5,998 nt of DNA, from positions 1-5,998 of the forward strand of contig CAMDRL010000085.1 of assembly GCA_945906835.1 (NCBI GenBank), given 5' to 3'. The stretch is from Rickettsia typhi (GTDB lineage Bacteria > Pseudomonadota > Alphaproteobacteria > Rickettsiales > UBA1997). Positions 1-5,581 of this stretch are shown piece after piece; position 1 is the stretch's first letter, and each line of letters starts with the position of its first letter. Under the pieces are notes generated by a model. The model was not told the DNA's origin and made no database searches. It saw only the letters and a program-made list of their open reading frames with translations. The position numbers and the translations under genes were made by a program.

Positions 1-126
1 TCTTAAAACGCGATCAACCAGCACTTTAGTTTTTCCAGAACCAGCAGAAGCAAAAACCCAAGCTGAATTCTTAGGATTAGAGGCAATTTGTTGTAGTTTG
101 ATTGTGTTGTTGAGGTTGGAATTCAT
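1..126 (-). CDS. addA: AddA-type double-strand break repair helicase-nuclease, N-terminal fragment
   Basis: The first 42 codons of a gene that leaves the window at its left edge. The ATG is immediately preceded in frame by a TAG stop, so the start is fixed. The peptide has a Q-motif-like segment (LQQIASNP, residues 11-18) followed by SAWVFASAGSGKTKVL, whose GSGKT (about residues 30-34) is the Walker A loop of a superfamily 1 helicase, then VDRVLR. The SAWV-A-AGSGKT-VL-RVLR layout is typical of the alphaproteobacterial AddA subunit, which pairs with AddB to resect DNA ends for RecA loading. UvrD/PcrA or RecB are alternatives, but the SAW lead-in favours AddA. It lies 112 bases downstream of mltG on the same strand. 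The sequence before the ATG (AAGATAG) is at best a weak ribosome site. The nuclease domain cannot be checked because it is outside the window. Confidence 0.8.
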   Translation of the reverse strand, partial: MNSNLNNTIKLQQIASNPKNSAWVFASAGSGKTKVLVDRVLR

Positions 127-150
127 CTATCTTAAAAGTGTTATATGGAA

Positions 151-170
151 AGGAGTTAAATTAAACTCTT
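151..170. repeat. Small AT-rich inverted repeat upstream of addA
   Basis: AGGAGTT (151-157) can pair with AACTCTT (164-170) around a 6-base loop, with one G-T pair. It lies in the leader between mltG and addA, about 25 bases before the addA start. The stem is short and AT-rich and has no U-tract on either side, so a regulatory role is only possible. It may be chance. Confidence 0.25.
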
Positions 171-190
171 TAATGCAAACACGATGTTAC

Positions 191-220
191 CCTTCGATTG
201 TACCAAGGTAAAATCGAAGG
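191..220. repeat. Perfect 9-bp inverted repeat between mltG and addA
   Basis: CCTTCGATT (191-199) is the exact reverse complement of AATCGAAGG (212-220). Inside it, past one G/A mismatch, TAC (201-203) pairs with GTA (208-210) around a 4-base loop, giving about 12 pairs. The stem is much more GC-rich than its surroundings. On the minus strand, where mltG is transcribed, it is followed by GTAACATCGTG and not by a T-run, so a classical intrinsic terminator is not supported. It could be a processing or attenuation hairpin between mltG and addA, or a short dispersed palindrome. Confidence 0.5.
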
Positions 221-231
221 TTCTTTCAAAG

Positions 232-253
232 CCAGCTTTTAATTTGAAGCTGG
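232..253 (-). terminator. Hairpin across the mltG stop codon, possible weak terminator
   Basis: CCAGCTT (232-238) and AAGCTGG (247-253) form a perfect 7-bp stem with an 8-base loop that contains the mltG stop codon (239-241). In the mltG transcript the stem is followed by CTTTGAAAG, which is only a poor U-tract. With the stronger hairpin at 191-220 just downstream it makes a tandem pair that may end or attenuate transcription before addA. The function is inferred. Confidence 0.3.
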
Positions 254-1303
254 AACTACTTGTTCTACAGGAGATGTGGTTGTATTTGTGGTTGTGGTTG
301 CAGAAGGTTGAGGATTTGCTTTTTTTTGCATGAAGTTGCGATATCTTGCCACATATTCATTGTGATCTTTGATATTCGAAGAAAAAAGATGATCTCCGTT
401 ACCACTGGCAACAAAATATAAATAATCAGTTTGAGGTGGGTTTAACACCGCTTTAATTGAAGCTAAACCAGGATTGCAAATTGGAGTTGGAGGTAATCCG
501 TAAATATTGTAAGTGTTGTATTTAGATCCATTATGAATATCGCTCATTCTAATTGGTCTCTCAAGATTTTTATTTCCGAAAGTGAAAGAATAAATAATAG
601 TTGGATCCGATTGTAGCTTCATATTTTTTCTAAGACGATTGGTGAAAACCGAAGCAACTTTTGGCATTTCTACTGGTGAGCCTGCTTCTCTTTCAACAAT
701 TGAAGCCAAAATTAAAGCTTGTTCTTTAGTTTTTACAGGAATTGCTAAATCTCTTTTTTCCCAAAGATCATCAATAGCTTTCTGCATATCGGTTTGCATT
801 CTTTTTATAACTCCAGCTTTGGTGTCATTGTAAGAATAGAAATAAGTTTCTGGTAAAAGAGAGCCTTCGGTAATATTTTCTGGCATCTGCCCCAATAAAC
901 CCGGTGATCTATAAATGATATCAATGGCTGATTTTGTAGAAAGACCTTCTGCAACGGTAATTTTTCTAAACCAATTGTAGCCTTTTACCATCTTGTGCAA
1001 AATTTTGTAATATGAGATATTTTTTTCAAAAAAATATTCGCCATAACGGACTTTTGGATCAATGCCTTTTATGACTTGAGATATATATAAAAATGCCTCT
1101 GGGTTTTTGACAATTCGTTCGCTATGAAGTTTTTCAACAACTTGCCTAAGGGTCATACCACTTTCGATAATAAATCTTTTATCTTCACGATGATAACTAT
1201 TAGGAGCGTTAAAATACATTATAACGCACAAAATTATAATGAAGTAACAAAATATAATTACTGAGAAAGTAGCGCAGATATTGGTGATAATTTGTTTACG
1301 CAT
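239..1303 (-). CDS. mltG: Endolytic murein transglycosylase MltG (YceG family)
   Basis: A 354-residue protein, close to the roughly 340 of the E. coli enzyme. MltG is an inner-membrane lytic transglycosylase that cleaves nascent glycan strands and so sets peptidoglycan chain length. One N-terminal membrane segment (about residues 10-31) is followed by a LysM-like region (about 45-110) and the YceG catalytic domain (about 115-325). Family motifs seen are EGSLLPETY (146-154), ILASIVEREAGSP (198-210, with the conserved glutamates of the active site), LQSDPTIIY (230-238) and the YNTY-x2-GLPPTPICNPG block (262-279). Residues 330-354 are a Thr/Ser/Pro-rich tail with no recognisable domain. The gene starts 17 bases after the fabF stop on the same strand, so the two are probably cotranscribed. 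No clear Shine-Dalgarno is visible. A run of eight A residues in the coding strand near codons 326-328 could promote slippage, but the frame is intact. Confidence 0.95.
   Translation of the reverse strand: MRKQIITNICATFSVIIFCYFIIILCVIMYFNAPNSYHREDKRFIIESGMTLRQVVEKLHSERIVKNPEAFLYISQVIKGIDPKVRYGEYFFEKNISYYKILHKMVKGYNWFRKITVAEGLSTKSAIDIIYRSPGLLGQMPENITEGSLLPETYFYSYNDTKAGVIKRMQTDMQKAIDDLWEKRDLAIPVKTKEQALILASIVEREAGSPVEMPKVASVFTNRLRKNMKLQSDPTIIYSFTFGNKNLERPIRMSDIHNGSKYNTYNIYGLPPTPICNPGLASIKAVLNPPQTDYLYFVASGNGDHLFSSNIKDHNEYVARYRNFMQKKANPQPSATTTTNTTTSPVEQVVPASN
276..299 (-). repeat. Hexanucleotide repeat in the mltG tail
   Basis: Four hexamer units stand in a row on the plus strand: GTGGTT, GTATTT, GTGGTT, GTGGTT. 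Read on the coding strand they give a Thr/Asn tract (TTTTNTTT, about residues 336-343) in the C-terminal tail of MltG. Because the unit is two codons long, gain or loss of copies would keep the frame. The copy number is low and the tract is imperfect. Confidence 0.5.
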
Positions 1304-1320
1304 TCAAGTAATAATTGTCT

Positions 1321-2592
1321 TTATATTCTTTTTAATATGATGCAGGCATTTGTTCCGCCAAATCCAAATGAATTTGACATAACTGCATCAATTTTTTTAG
1401 ATTTTGCTGTTTTAGCAACTAAATCAAGATCGCAACTTTCAGAAGGATTATCCAAGTTAAGTGTTGGCGGAGCGATATTATCTCTGATTGCCAAAATTGA
1501 GAAAATTGCTTCTACACTTCCAGCGGCGCCAAGTAAATGACCAATTGCTGATTTTGTTGAAGACATTGAAAGTTTGTAAGCGTGATCTTTAAATATTTTT
1601 TTTACTGATCCAACTTCAATTTCATCACCAAGTGGTGTTGAAGTCCCGTGAGCATTAATGTAATCAATGGCTTCTGGATTTAGTTGAGCATTTTTTAAAG
1701 CAAGTTGCATTGCATAAGTTGCGCCCCTACCAGAGCTTTCAGGAGCGGTGATGTGATAAGCATCACCAGACATTCCATAACCAATTACTTCAGCATAAAT
1801 TTTAGCACCTCTTTTTTTAGCATGTTCGTATTCTTCAAGAACAAGAATTCCAGCGCCTTCGCCCATAACAAAGCCATCACGGTCTTTATCCCAAGGTCTT
1901 GAAGCGACAGTTGGATTATCATTAAAATTTGTTGAAAGAGCGCGAAGTGCTGCAAATCCACCAATACCAGATTCACAAATTGTTGATTCTGCGCCACCAC
2001 AAACCATAACATCAACATCGCCATATTCAATCATACGAGCTGAGTCACCAATGGCGTGAGTGCCAGTTGCGCAAGCGGTAACCAAAGCATGATTTGGACC
2101 CATAAAACCATATTTAATTGAAACTTGACCAGCAGCTAAATTAATTAAGCTGGCAGGAATGAAAAAAGGAGAGATTTTTCTAATACCTTTTTCTTTTATG
2201 TGAAGTGTTGTTCTTTCAATCGATGGTAAGCCGCCAATGCCAGATCCAATCATAACACCAGTTCTATATCTTTGTTCATCGCCTTCAGGTTTCCATCCTG
2301 AATCAGAAATTGCTTCTTCTGCAGCAGCAACTGCGAAATGAATGAAGCGATCCATTTTTCTTTGTTCTTTTACATCAATAAATTTATCAATATTAAACAA
2401 ATCACCTTCAGTGCCATATTTTACTTCTCCAGCAATTTTGCATGGAGATTCTACAGCTTCAGCGTCAAAAATTGAAATCTTGCCAATACCAGATTCGCCA
2501 TTAATAAGTTTTTTCCATGTAGATTCAACTGTTGCAGCAAGTGGCGTAATTGCCCCAAGTCCAGTAACAACTACTCTTCTTTTTTGTGTCAT
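1321..2592 (-). CDS. fabF: 3-oxoacyl-[acyl-carrier-protein] synthase II (KAS II)
   Basis: A 423-residue cytosolic condensing enzyme that elongates acyl-ACP with malonyl-ACP in type II fatty acid synthesis. The thiolase-fold signatures are all present: VVVTGLGAITP at residues 7-17, nucleophile Cys174 in VTACATGTHAIGDS, His315 in NAHGTSTPLGD, Lys347 and His352 in SSTKSAIGHLLGAAG, and the C-terminal SNSFGFGGTNA loop (406-416) that carries the gating Phe. The Cys-His-His triad separates it from the Cys-His-Asn KAS III (FabH), and its length and close match to the FabF pattern favour KAS II over KAS I (FabB). The ATG is at the expected distance from the first motif. It lies 61 bases downstream of the glycosyltransferase and 17 upstream of mltG. 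acpP, often just upstream of fabF, is absent here. No convincing promoter could be placed in the AT-rich 2593-2653 gap. Confidence 0.97.
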   Translation of the reverse strand: MTQKRRVVVTGLGAITPLAATVESTWKKLINGESGIGKISIFDAEAVESPCKIAGEVKYGTEGDLFNIDKFIDVKEQRKMDRFIHFAVAAAEEAISDSGWKPEGDEQRYRTGVMIGSGIGGLPSIERTTLHIKEKGIRKISPFFIPASLINLAAGQVSIKYGFMGPNHALVTACATGTHAIGDSARMIEYGDVDVMVCGGAESTICESGIGGFAALRALSTNFNDNPTVASRPWDKDRDGFVMGEGAGILVLEEYEHAKKRGAKIYAEVIGYGMSGDAYHITAPESSGRGATYAMQLALKNAQLNPEAIDYINAHGTSTPLGDEIEVGSVKKIFKDHAYKLSMSSTKSAIGHLLGAAGSVEAIFSILAIRDNIAPPTLNLDNPSESCDLDLVAKTAKSKKIDAVMSNSFGFGGTNACIILKRI

Positions 2593-2653
2593 AATATATT
2601 AGAAAATTGGGAAATTTTTAGAACTTTTTAAAATTAAAGGGTGTATATTTAAA

Positions 2654-3427
2654 TTATAAAAAATATTTTGGAAGTTTTTTGATTGGAATTTGTTTAATTA
2701 GTAGAATTATCAACCTTCTAAAGTTTCTAAAAATGCGTAATTTGCTTTTACCAATTTTTTTATCGTAATCATAAAAAATGGCTATTTCATCAACTCTTAA
2801 ATTAAGTCTAGATAGATTTATAAGTAGCTCGCAAGTATAAGTAAATTCAGGTTCGGTTATAAAATTATCCTGAAGAATTGTGAAAAGTTTTTTTAATTTT
2901 TCTGCTTTGTAAATACGATAACCACTAGTATAGTCTTTTAAGTCAGTGTCAGAAATTTTTTTAATTGGAAATAAAATTTGCAATAAAATTGAAATTGACT
3001 TGCTGATAAATTGGCGATGAAGTGGAAATTTTCTCATAACGCTGTTACTGCAAAAGCGTGCGGCAACTAAAAAATCGAGAGAATTTTTTTCATAATGCTC
3101 AATCATTTCTTTTATTTGCAAGGGATTGTGAGTATTATCAGCATCAAGTGAAATTATTAAATCTTCATCGGAAGAGTTTTTTATTACATGTAAAAACAGT
3201 CTTTTATAAGCTAATCCTAAACCTCTTTGGTTTTTGATTTCTAAAATTTTAATAGGGTAAAGTTTTCGCGAATTTATTAAAAATTGCAGAGAGCCATCTT
3301 GACTGCCATCAAGACAAGCTATAATCTCAAACTCACGATTCAAACTTTTTAACTCGTGAGTTAGGTTAGTGATGAATTCTGGTAGGCTTTGCTCTTCGTT
3401 GTAAGCGCAAAATATAATTTTGATCAA
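2654..3427 (-). CDS. Family 2 glycosyltransferase, polyprenyl-phosphate sugar transferase-like
   Basis: A 257-residue GT-A fold protein. Visible motifs are FCAYNEEQSLPE (6-17, nucleotide-binding start), CLDGSQDGS (38-46), NQRGLGLAYKR (66-76), the metal-binding DAD within SLDADNTHNP (residues 95-97), DYTSGYRIY (165-173) and a basic IGKSKLR segment (225-231). The last two resemble dolichyl-phosphate mannosyltransferase (DPM1-like) proteins, which transfer a hexose from a nucleotide sugar to a polyprenyl phosphate at the cytosolic membrane face. The donor and acceptor cannot be read from sequence. There is no C-terminal multi-membrane domain; the only hydrophobic stretches are short (about 141-155 and 239-246). 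Translation must start at TTG (3427-3425), because a TAA lies four codons upstream and no ATG or GTG precedes the first motif. No Shine-Dalgarno is evident. It is upstream of fabF on the same strand and divergent from sdhA, and it probably serves a surface glycan or lipid-linked sugar pathway. Confidence 0.85.
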   Translation of the reverse strand: MIKIIFCAYNEEQSLPEFITNLTHELKSLNREFEIIACLDGSQDGSLQFLINSRKLYPIKILEIKNQRGLGLAYKRLFLHVIKNSSDEDLIISLDADNTHNPLQIKEMIEHYEKNSLDFLVAARFCSNSVMRKFPLHRQFISKSISILLQILFPIKKISDTDLKDYTSGYRIYKAEKLKKLFTILQDNFITEPEFTYTCELLINLSRLNLRVDEIAIFYDYDKKIGKSKLRIFRNFRRLIILLIKQIPIKKLPKYFL

Positions 3428-3652
3428 AGTTTGAGATTATGTTGTTATTCTTTATTCTATTATTCAAAGCTGTATCATTTTCATCCTGAGTTTAGCGAAG
3501 GATCTCTTTAGTTTTGAATATCTCATGAGATCTTTTGCTGAGCTCAGGGATGACAACAGAAGAATAGAATTATTAGACTAGCATTATGTATTTTTATATT
3601 TTAATAAGATTGATTACCTAATTTAAAAAATAAACCCAAAACATATTAATTA
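3428..3652. other. Divergent intergenic region between the glycosyltransferase and sdhA
   Basis: 225 bases with no coding sequence or RNA gene that I can recognise. Both flanking genes point away, so promoters for both should lie here. The stretch is very AT-rich apart from the palindromic element at 3481-3553. Candidate -10-like boxes (for example TATATT at 3595-3600) occur, but none has a convincing -35 partner, so no promoter is called. ATTCTAT (3454-3460) and ATAGAAT (3564-3570) are a further inverted pair flanking the palindrome. Confidence 0.6.
3481..3553. repeat. Intergenic palindromic repeat element
   Basis: TCATCCTGAG (3481-3490) pairs with CTCAGGGATGA (3543-3553) with a single bulged G. 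TTT (3491-3493) pairs with GAG (3540-3542) using two wobbles. AGCGAAGGATCTC (3494-3506) pairs with GAGATCTTTTGCT (3527-3539) with two G-U pairs. Together this is a stem of about 26 pairs with a 20-base loop. The TCATCC...GCGAAGGATC and GGGATGACAA signatures match the family of dispersed palindromes common in Rickettsiales and other proteobacteria, and they resemble the element inside sdhA. It lies between divergent gene starts, so it is not a terminator for either neighbour. The mismatches look like C-to-T changes in the right arm and are tolerated as G-U only in a plus-strand transcript. Confidence 0.8.
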
Positions 3653-5578
3653 GTGAATTTAAAAATCACAAAAAAGCAATTTGATGTTATAATCATCGGC
3701 TCTGGTGGAGCTGGTTTGATGGCGGCTTTGTCTTGCGCGCAATTTGGTATTAAAAATATTGCAATTATAAGCAAAGTTATGCCGCTTAATAGCCACACTG
3801 TTGCTGCTAAAGGTGGCATTAATGCAGCCTTAAGCAATGTTCAAGAAGATAATTGGCAATGGCATGCTTTTGATACTATAAAAGGTGGCGACTATTTAAC
3901 AGATGTGGATGCTGTGGAAATATTATGCAAAAAAGCTTCTGAAGCTATTCTTGATCTTGAAAAAATGGGCGTGGTATTTTCTCGTGACAATGCTGGAAAG
4001 ATTGCCCAACGCGCTTATGGTGGGCAAACAGAAAATTTTGGAAAAGGTGATGTTGCTTATCGCGCTTGTTATTCCAAAGATAAAACTGGTCATACAATTT
4101 TATATAGCCTTTACGAAAAAGCTTTGGAGAAAGGCATAAAATTTTTCAGCGAATTTTTTGTAAGTGATCTTTTAGTTGATGATAAAAAAACTTGTTACGG
4201 TTGCTTGGCTATTGATTTAAATGTTGGTGAATTGGTCATTTTTGAAAGTGGATTAACCATTATTGCAACTGGTGGATATAGTCAAATATATCAAAATACC
4301 ACCTCATCTGTAATCTGTACTGGCGATGGTTCTGCTCTTGTTTTTAAAGAAGGTTTGCCTTTGCAAGATATGGAATTTGTGCAATTTCATCCTACTGGTA
4401 TTTTTGGTTGTGGATTTTTAATTACCGAAGCTGCAAGAGGTGAGGGCGCTTATCTGTTGAATGGAAAAGGTGAGCGTTTCATGAAAGAATATGCTCCAAA
4501 AATGACGGAATTGGCTTCTCGAGATGTGATTGCAAGGGCTATGGCTACGGAAATTCAGAAAGGAAATGGTTGTGGAAAAAATAAAAATTTTCTACATCTT
4601 GATTTGCGTCATTTAAGCGACGATGTTATGCAAAATAAGCTTCCCGGGGTGGTTGAGTTGATTAAAAATTTTGTTAGAAACAACCATAAGCAAATTGATA
4701 TAAAGAAAGACTTAATTCCCGTTTCGCCATCAGCTCATTATACTATGGGCGGCATTCCAACTAATCTTGATTGCATGGTTATTGATGGTGAAAGAGAAAT
4801 TGCTGGCTTGATGGCAATTGGCGAGTCTGCTTGTGTTTCAGTGCATGGAGCTAATCGTTTGGGATGTAATTCTTTACTTGATTTGATTGTTTTTGGTAAA
4901 ATTGCTGGTCAAAAAGCTTTAGGTAAAATTATTAAAAGTAACGCTTTGGCTGTTGAAAAAATTGCGACTAAGAAAATTGAGAATTTGAAAACCAAGCTCT
5001 TTCCATATCATCCTAAGCACTCCCCTTATCATCCAAGCGAATGCGGGGATCCAGAATCTTCAAAGTTAACACTGGATCCCCGCCTTCGCGGGGATGACAA
5101 GGGAAGTAATGGGGATGGCAAGGAAGGGAATACGGATTATAAAGAGGGTTTTGTTAACATCTTCGAGCTAAAAAAGAATTTACAAGAAGCTAATGAAAAA
5201 AATTTAGGAGTTTTTCGTAATCAAGAGCTTTTATTTCAACATTTGCAGCAGCTTAATGAAATTTCTAAATCATTTCAAAATATTGTCATTAAAAACAAAA
5301 GCTTGCTCTGGAATGATGAGTTAGTAAGCTATTTGGAATTAGAAAATTTATTATTAAATTCTTTAGCCACTGCTTTTGCAGCTTTCAATCGCAAAGAAAG
5401 TCGTGGGGCGCATTATCGCAGCGATTTTCCGCAAAGAGATGACAAAGAGTTTTTATGTCATAGTTTGGTTTATTTGAAAAATTTATTAGAAAATAGATTG
5501 GAATTTTCTACCAAGAGAGTCAGAGTAACATCTAAAATTCCAGAACTTAACTTGTCATTGCAACCAAGAAATTATTAG
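3653..5578 (+). CDS. sdhA: Succinate dehydrogenase flavoprotein subunit, with an in-frame repeat insertion
   Basis: A 641-residue catalytic subunit of complex II, which oxidises succinate to fumarate at the inner membrane and passes electrons to the SdhB iron-sulfur subunit. It has the FAD-binding GSGGAG (16-21), SHTVAAKGGINAAL with His48 as the expected covalent FAD attachment site, and substrate-site elements QFHPTG (244-249), LITEAARGEG (256-265), SRDVIAR (289-295), AHYTMGG (361-367) and HGANRLGCNSLLD (398-410). The C-terminal ESRGAHYRSDFPQRDD is at 582-597. Catalytic residues appear complete. Residues 451-490 are encoded by a palindromic repeat and are not SdhA sequence; without them the protein is close to the usual length of about 590-600. 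The start is GTG: an in-frame TAA lies two codons upstream and the FAD motif follows at the right distance. No clear Shine-Dalgarno is seen. sdhB, sdhC and sdhD are not in the window. The stop is three bases before the next gene, so translation is probably coupled. Confidence 0.95.
   Translation: MNLKITKKQFDVIIIGSGGAGLMAALSCAQFGIKNIAIISKVMPLNSHTVAAKGGINAALSNVQEDNWQWHAFDTIKGGDYLTDVDAVEILCKKASEAILDLEKMGVVFSRDNAGKIAQRAYGGQTENFGKGDVAYRACYSKDKTGHTILYSLYEKALEKGIKFFSEFFVSDLLVDDKKTCYGCLAIDLNVGELVIFESGLTIIATGGYSQIYQNTTSSVICTGDGSALVFKEGLPLQDMEFVQFHPTGIFGCGFLITEAARGEGAYLLNGKGERFMKEYAPKMTELASRDVIARAMATEIQKGNGCGKNKNFLHLDLRHLSDDVMQNKLPGVVELIKNFVRNNHKQIDIKKDLIPVSPSAHYTMGGIPTNLDCMVIDGEREIAGLMAIGESACVSVHGANRLGCNSLLDLIVFGKIAGQKALGKIIKSNALAVEKIATKKIENLKTKLFPYHPKHSPYHPSECGDPESSKLTLDPRLRGDDKGSNGDGKEGNTDYKEGFVNIFELKKNLQEANEKNLGVFRNQELLFQHLQQLNEISKSFQNIVIKNKSLLWNDELVSYLELENLLLNSLATAFAAFNRKESRGAHYRSDFPQRDDKEFLCHSLVYLKNLLENRLEFSTKRVRVTSKIPELNLSLQPRNY
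5003..5044 (+). repeat. 21-base tandem pair in the left arm of the sdhA element
   Basis: Two consecutive 21-base units start CCATATCATCC (5003) and CCTTATCATCC (5024), matching at 10 of the first 11 positions. They encode PYHPKHS (451-457) and PYHPSEC (458-464). The second halves of the units diverge. The spacing is exactly seven codons, the same period as in the right arm. Confidence 0.6.
5003..5123. repeat. Palindromic repeat element inserted in frame in sdhA
   Basis: The core is a perfect 12-bp inverted repeat, GCGGGGATCCAG (5043-5054) and CTGGATCCCCGC (5072-5083), with a 17-base loop containing GTTAAC. It is extended by GCGAA (5037-5041) with TTCGC (5085-5089) and by imperfect arms out to CC (5003-5004) and GG (5122-5123). 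The arm pairs 5014-5034 and 5092-5112 are about 70% complementary over equal lengths. It is strikingly GC-rich against the AT-rich gene. The translated core reads SECGDPESS and LTLDPRLRGDDKG; LDPRLRGDD is a familiar translation of this type of dispersed repeat and not an SdhA motif. It adds about 40 codons without a stop or frameshift, in the variable linker between the FAD/capping region and the C-terminal helical domain. This resembles Rickettsia palindromic elements that sit inside genes, but family membership is inferred. Confidence 0.88.
5090..5152 (+). repeat. 21-base tandem repeat, three decaying units, in the right arm of the sdhA element
   Basis: Three consecutive 21-base units start at 5090, 5111 and 5132. 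They encode GDDKGSN (480-486), GDGKEGN (487-493) and TDYKEGF (494-500). Units 1 and 2 share GGGGATG-CAAGG; unit 3 keeps GAT-A-AA-GAGGG at the same phase. The first unit is the end of the palindromic element itself. The third is the most diverged and may be the original sdhA sequence or an older copy. Confidence 0.55.
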
Positions 5579-5581
5579 AGC

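Noticed and set aside
320..327. Run of eight A residues in the mltG coding strand as a programmed frameshift site
   Set aside because: The normal frame reads through to a plausible end and the run falls just after the catalytic domain. Such runs are common in AT-rich genomes and nothing nearby suggests a programmed signal.
639..2602. Several open frames of 64-86 codons antisense to mltG and fabF, plus an 81-codon minus-strand frame inside fabF
   Set aside because: They overlap strongly supported genes in other frames and show no domain, start signal or sensible composition, so they are shadows of the real coding strand.
3481..3553. Intergenic palindrome as an intrinsic terminator
   Set aside because: Both neighbouring genes are transcribed away from it and no T-run follows the stem on either strand.
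3595..3652. A specific sdhA promoter or Shine-Dalgarno sequence
   Set aside because: TATATT-like boxes are expected by chance in such AT-rich DNA, no suitably spaced -35 box was found, and no purine-rich ribosome site precedes the GTG.
3646..4139. Small frames overlapping the 5' part of sdhA on both strands
   Set aside because: The sdhA frame here carries the FAD-binding and histidyl-FAD motifs. The overlapping frames have no recognisable features.
5003..5152. Short repeated units in sdhA as a CRISPR array or a frameshift artefact
   Set aside because: The units are contiguous with no spacers, palindromic about a centre, and keep the sdhA frame on both sides, so a repeat-element insertion explains them better.
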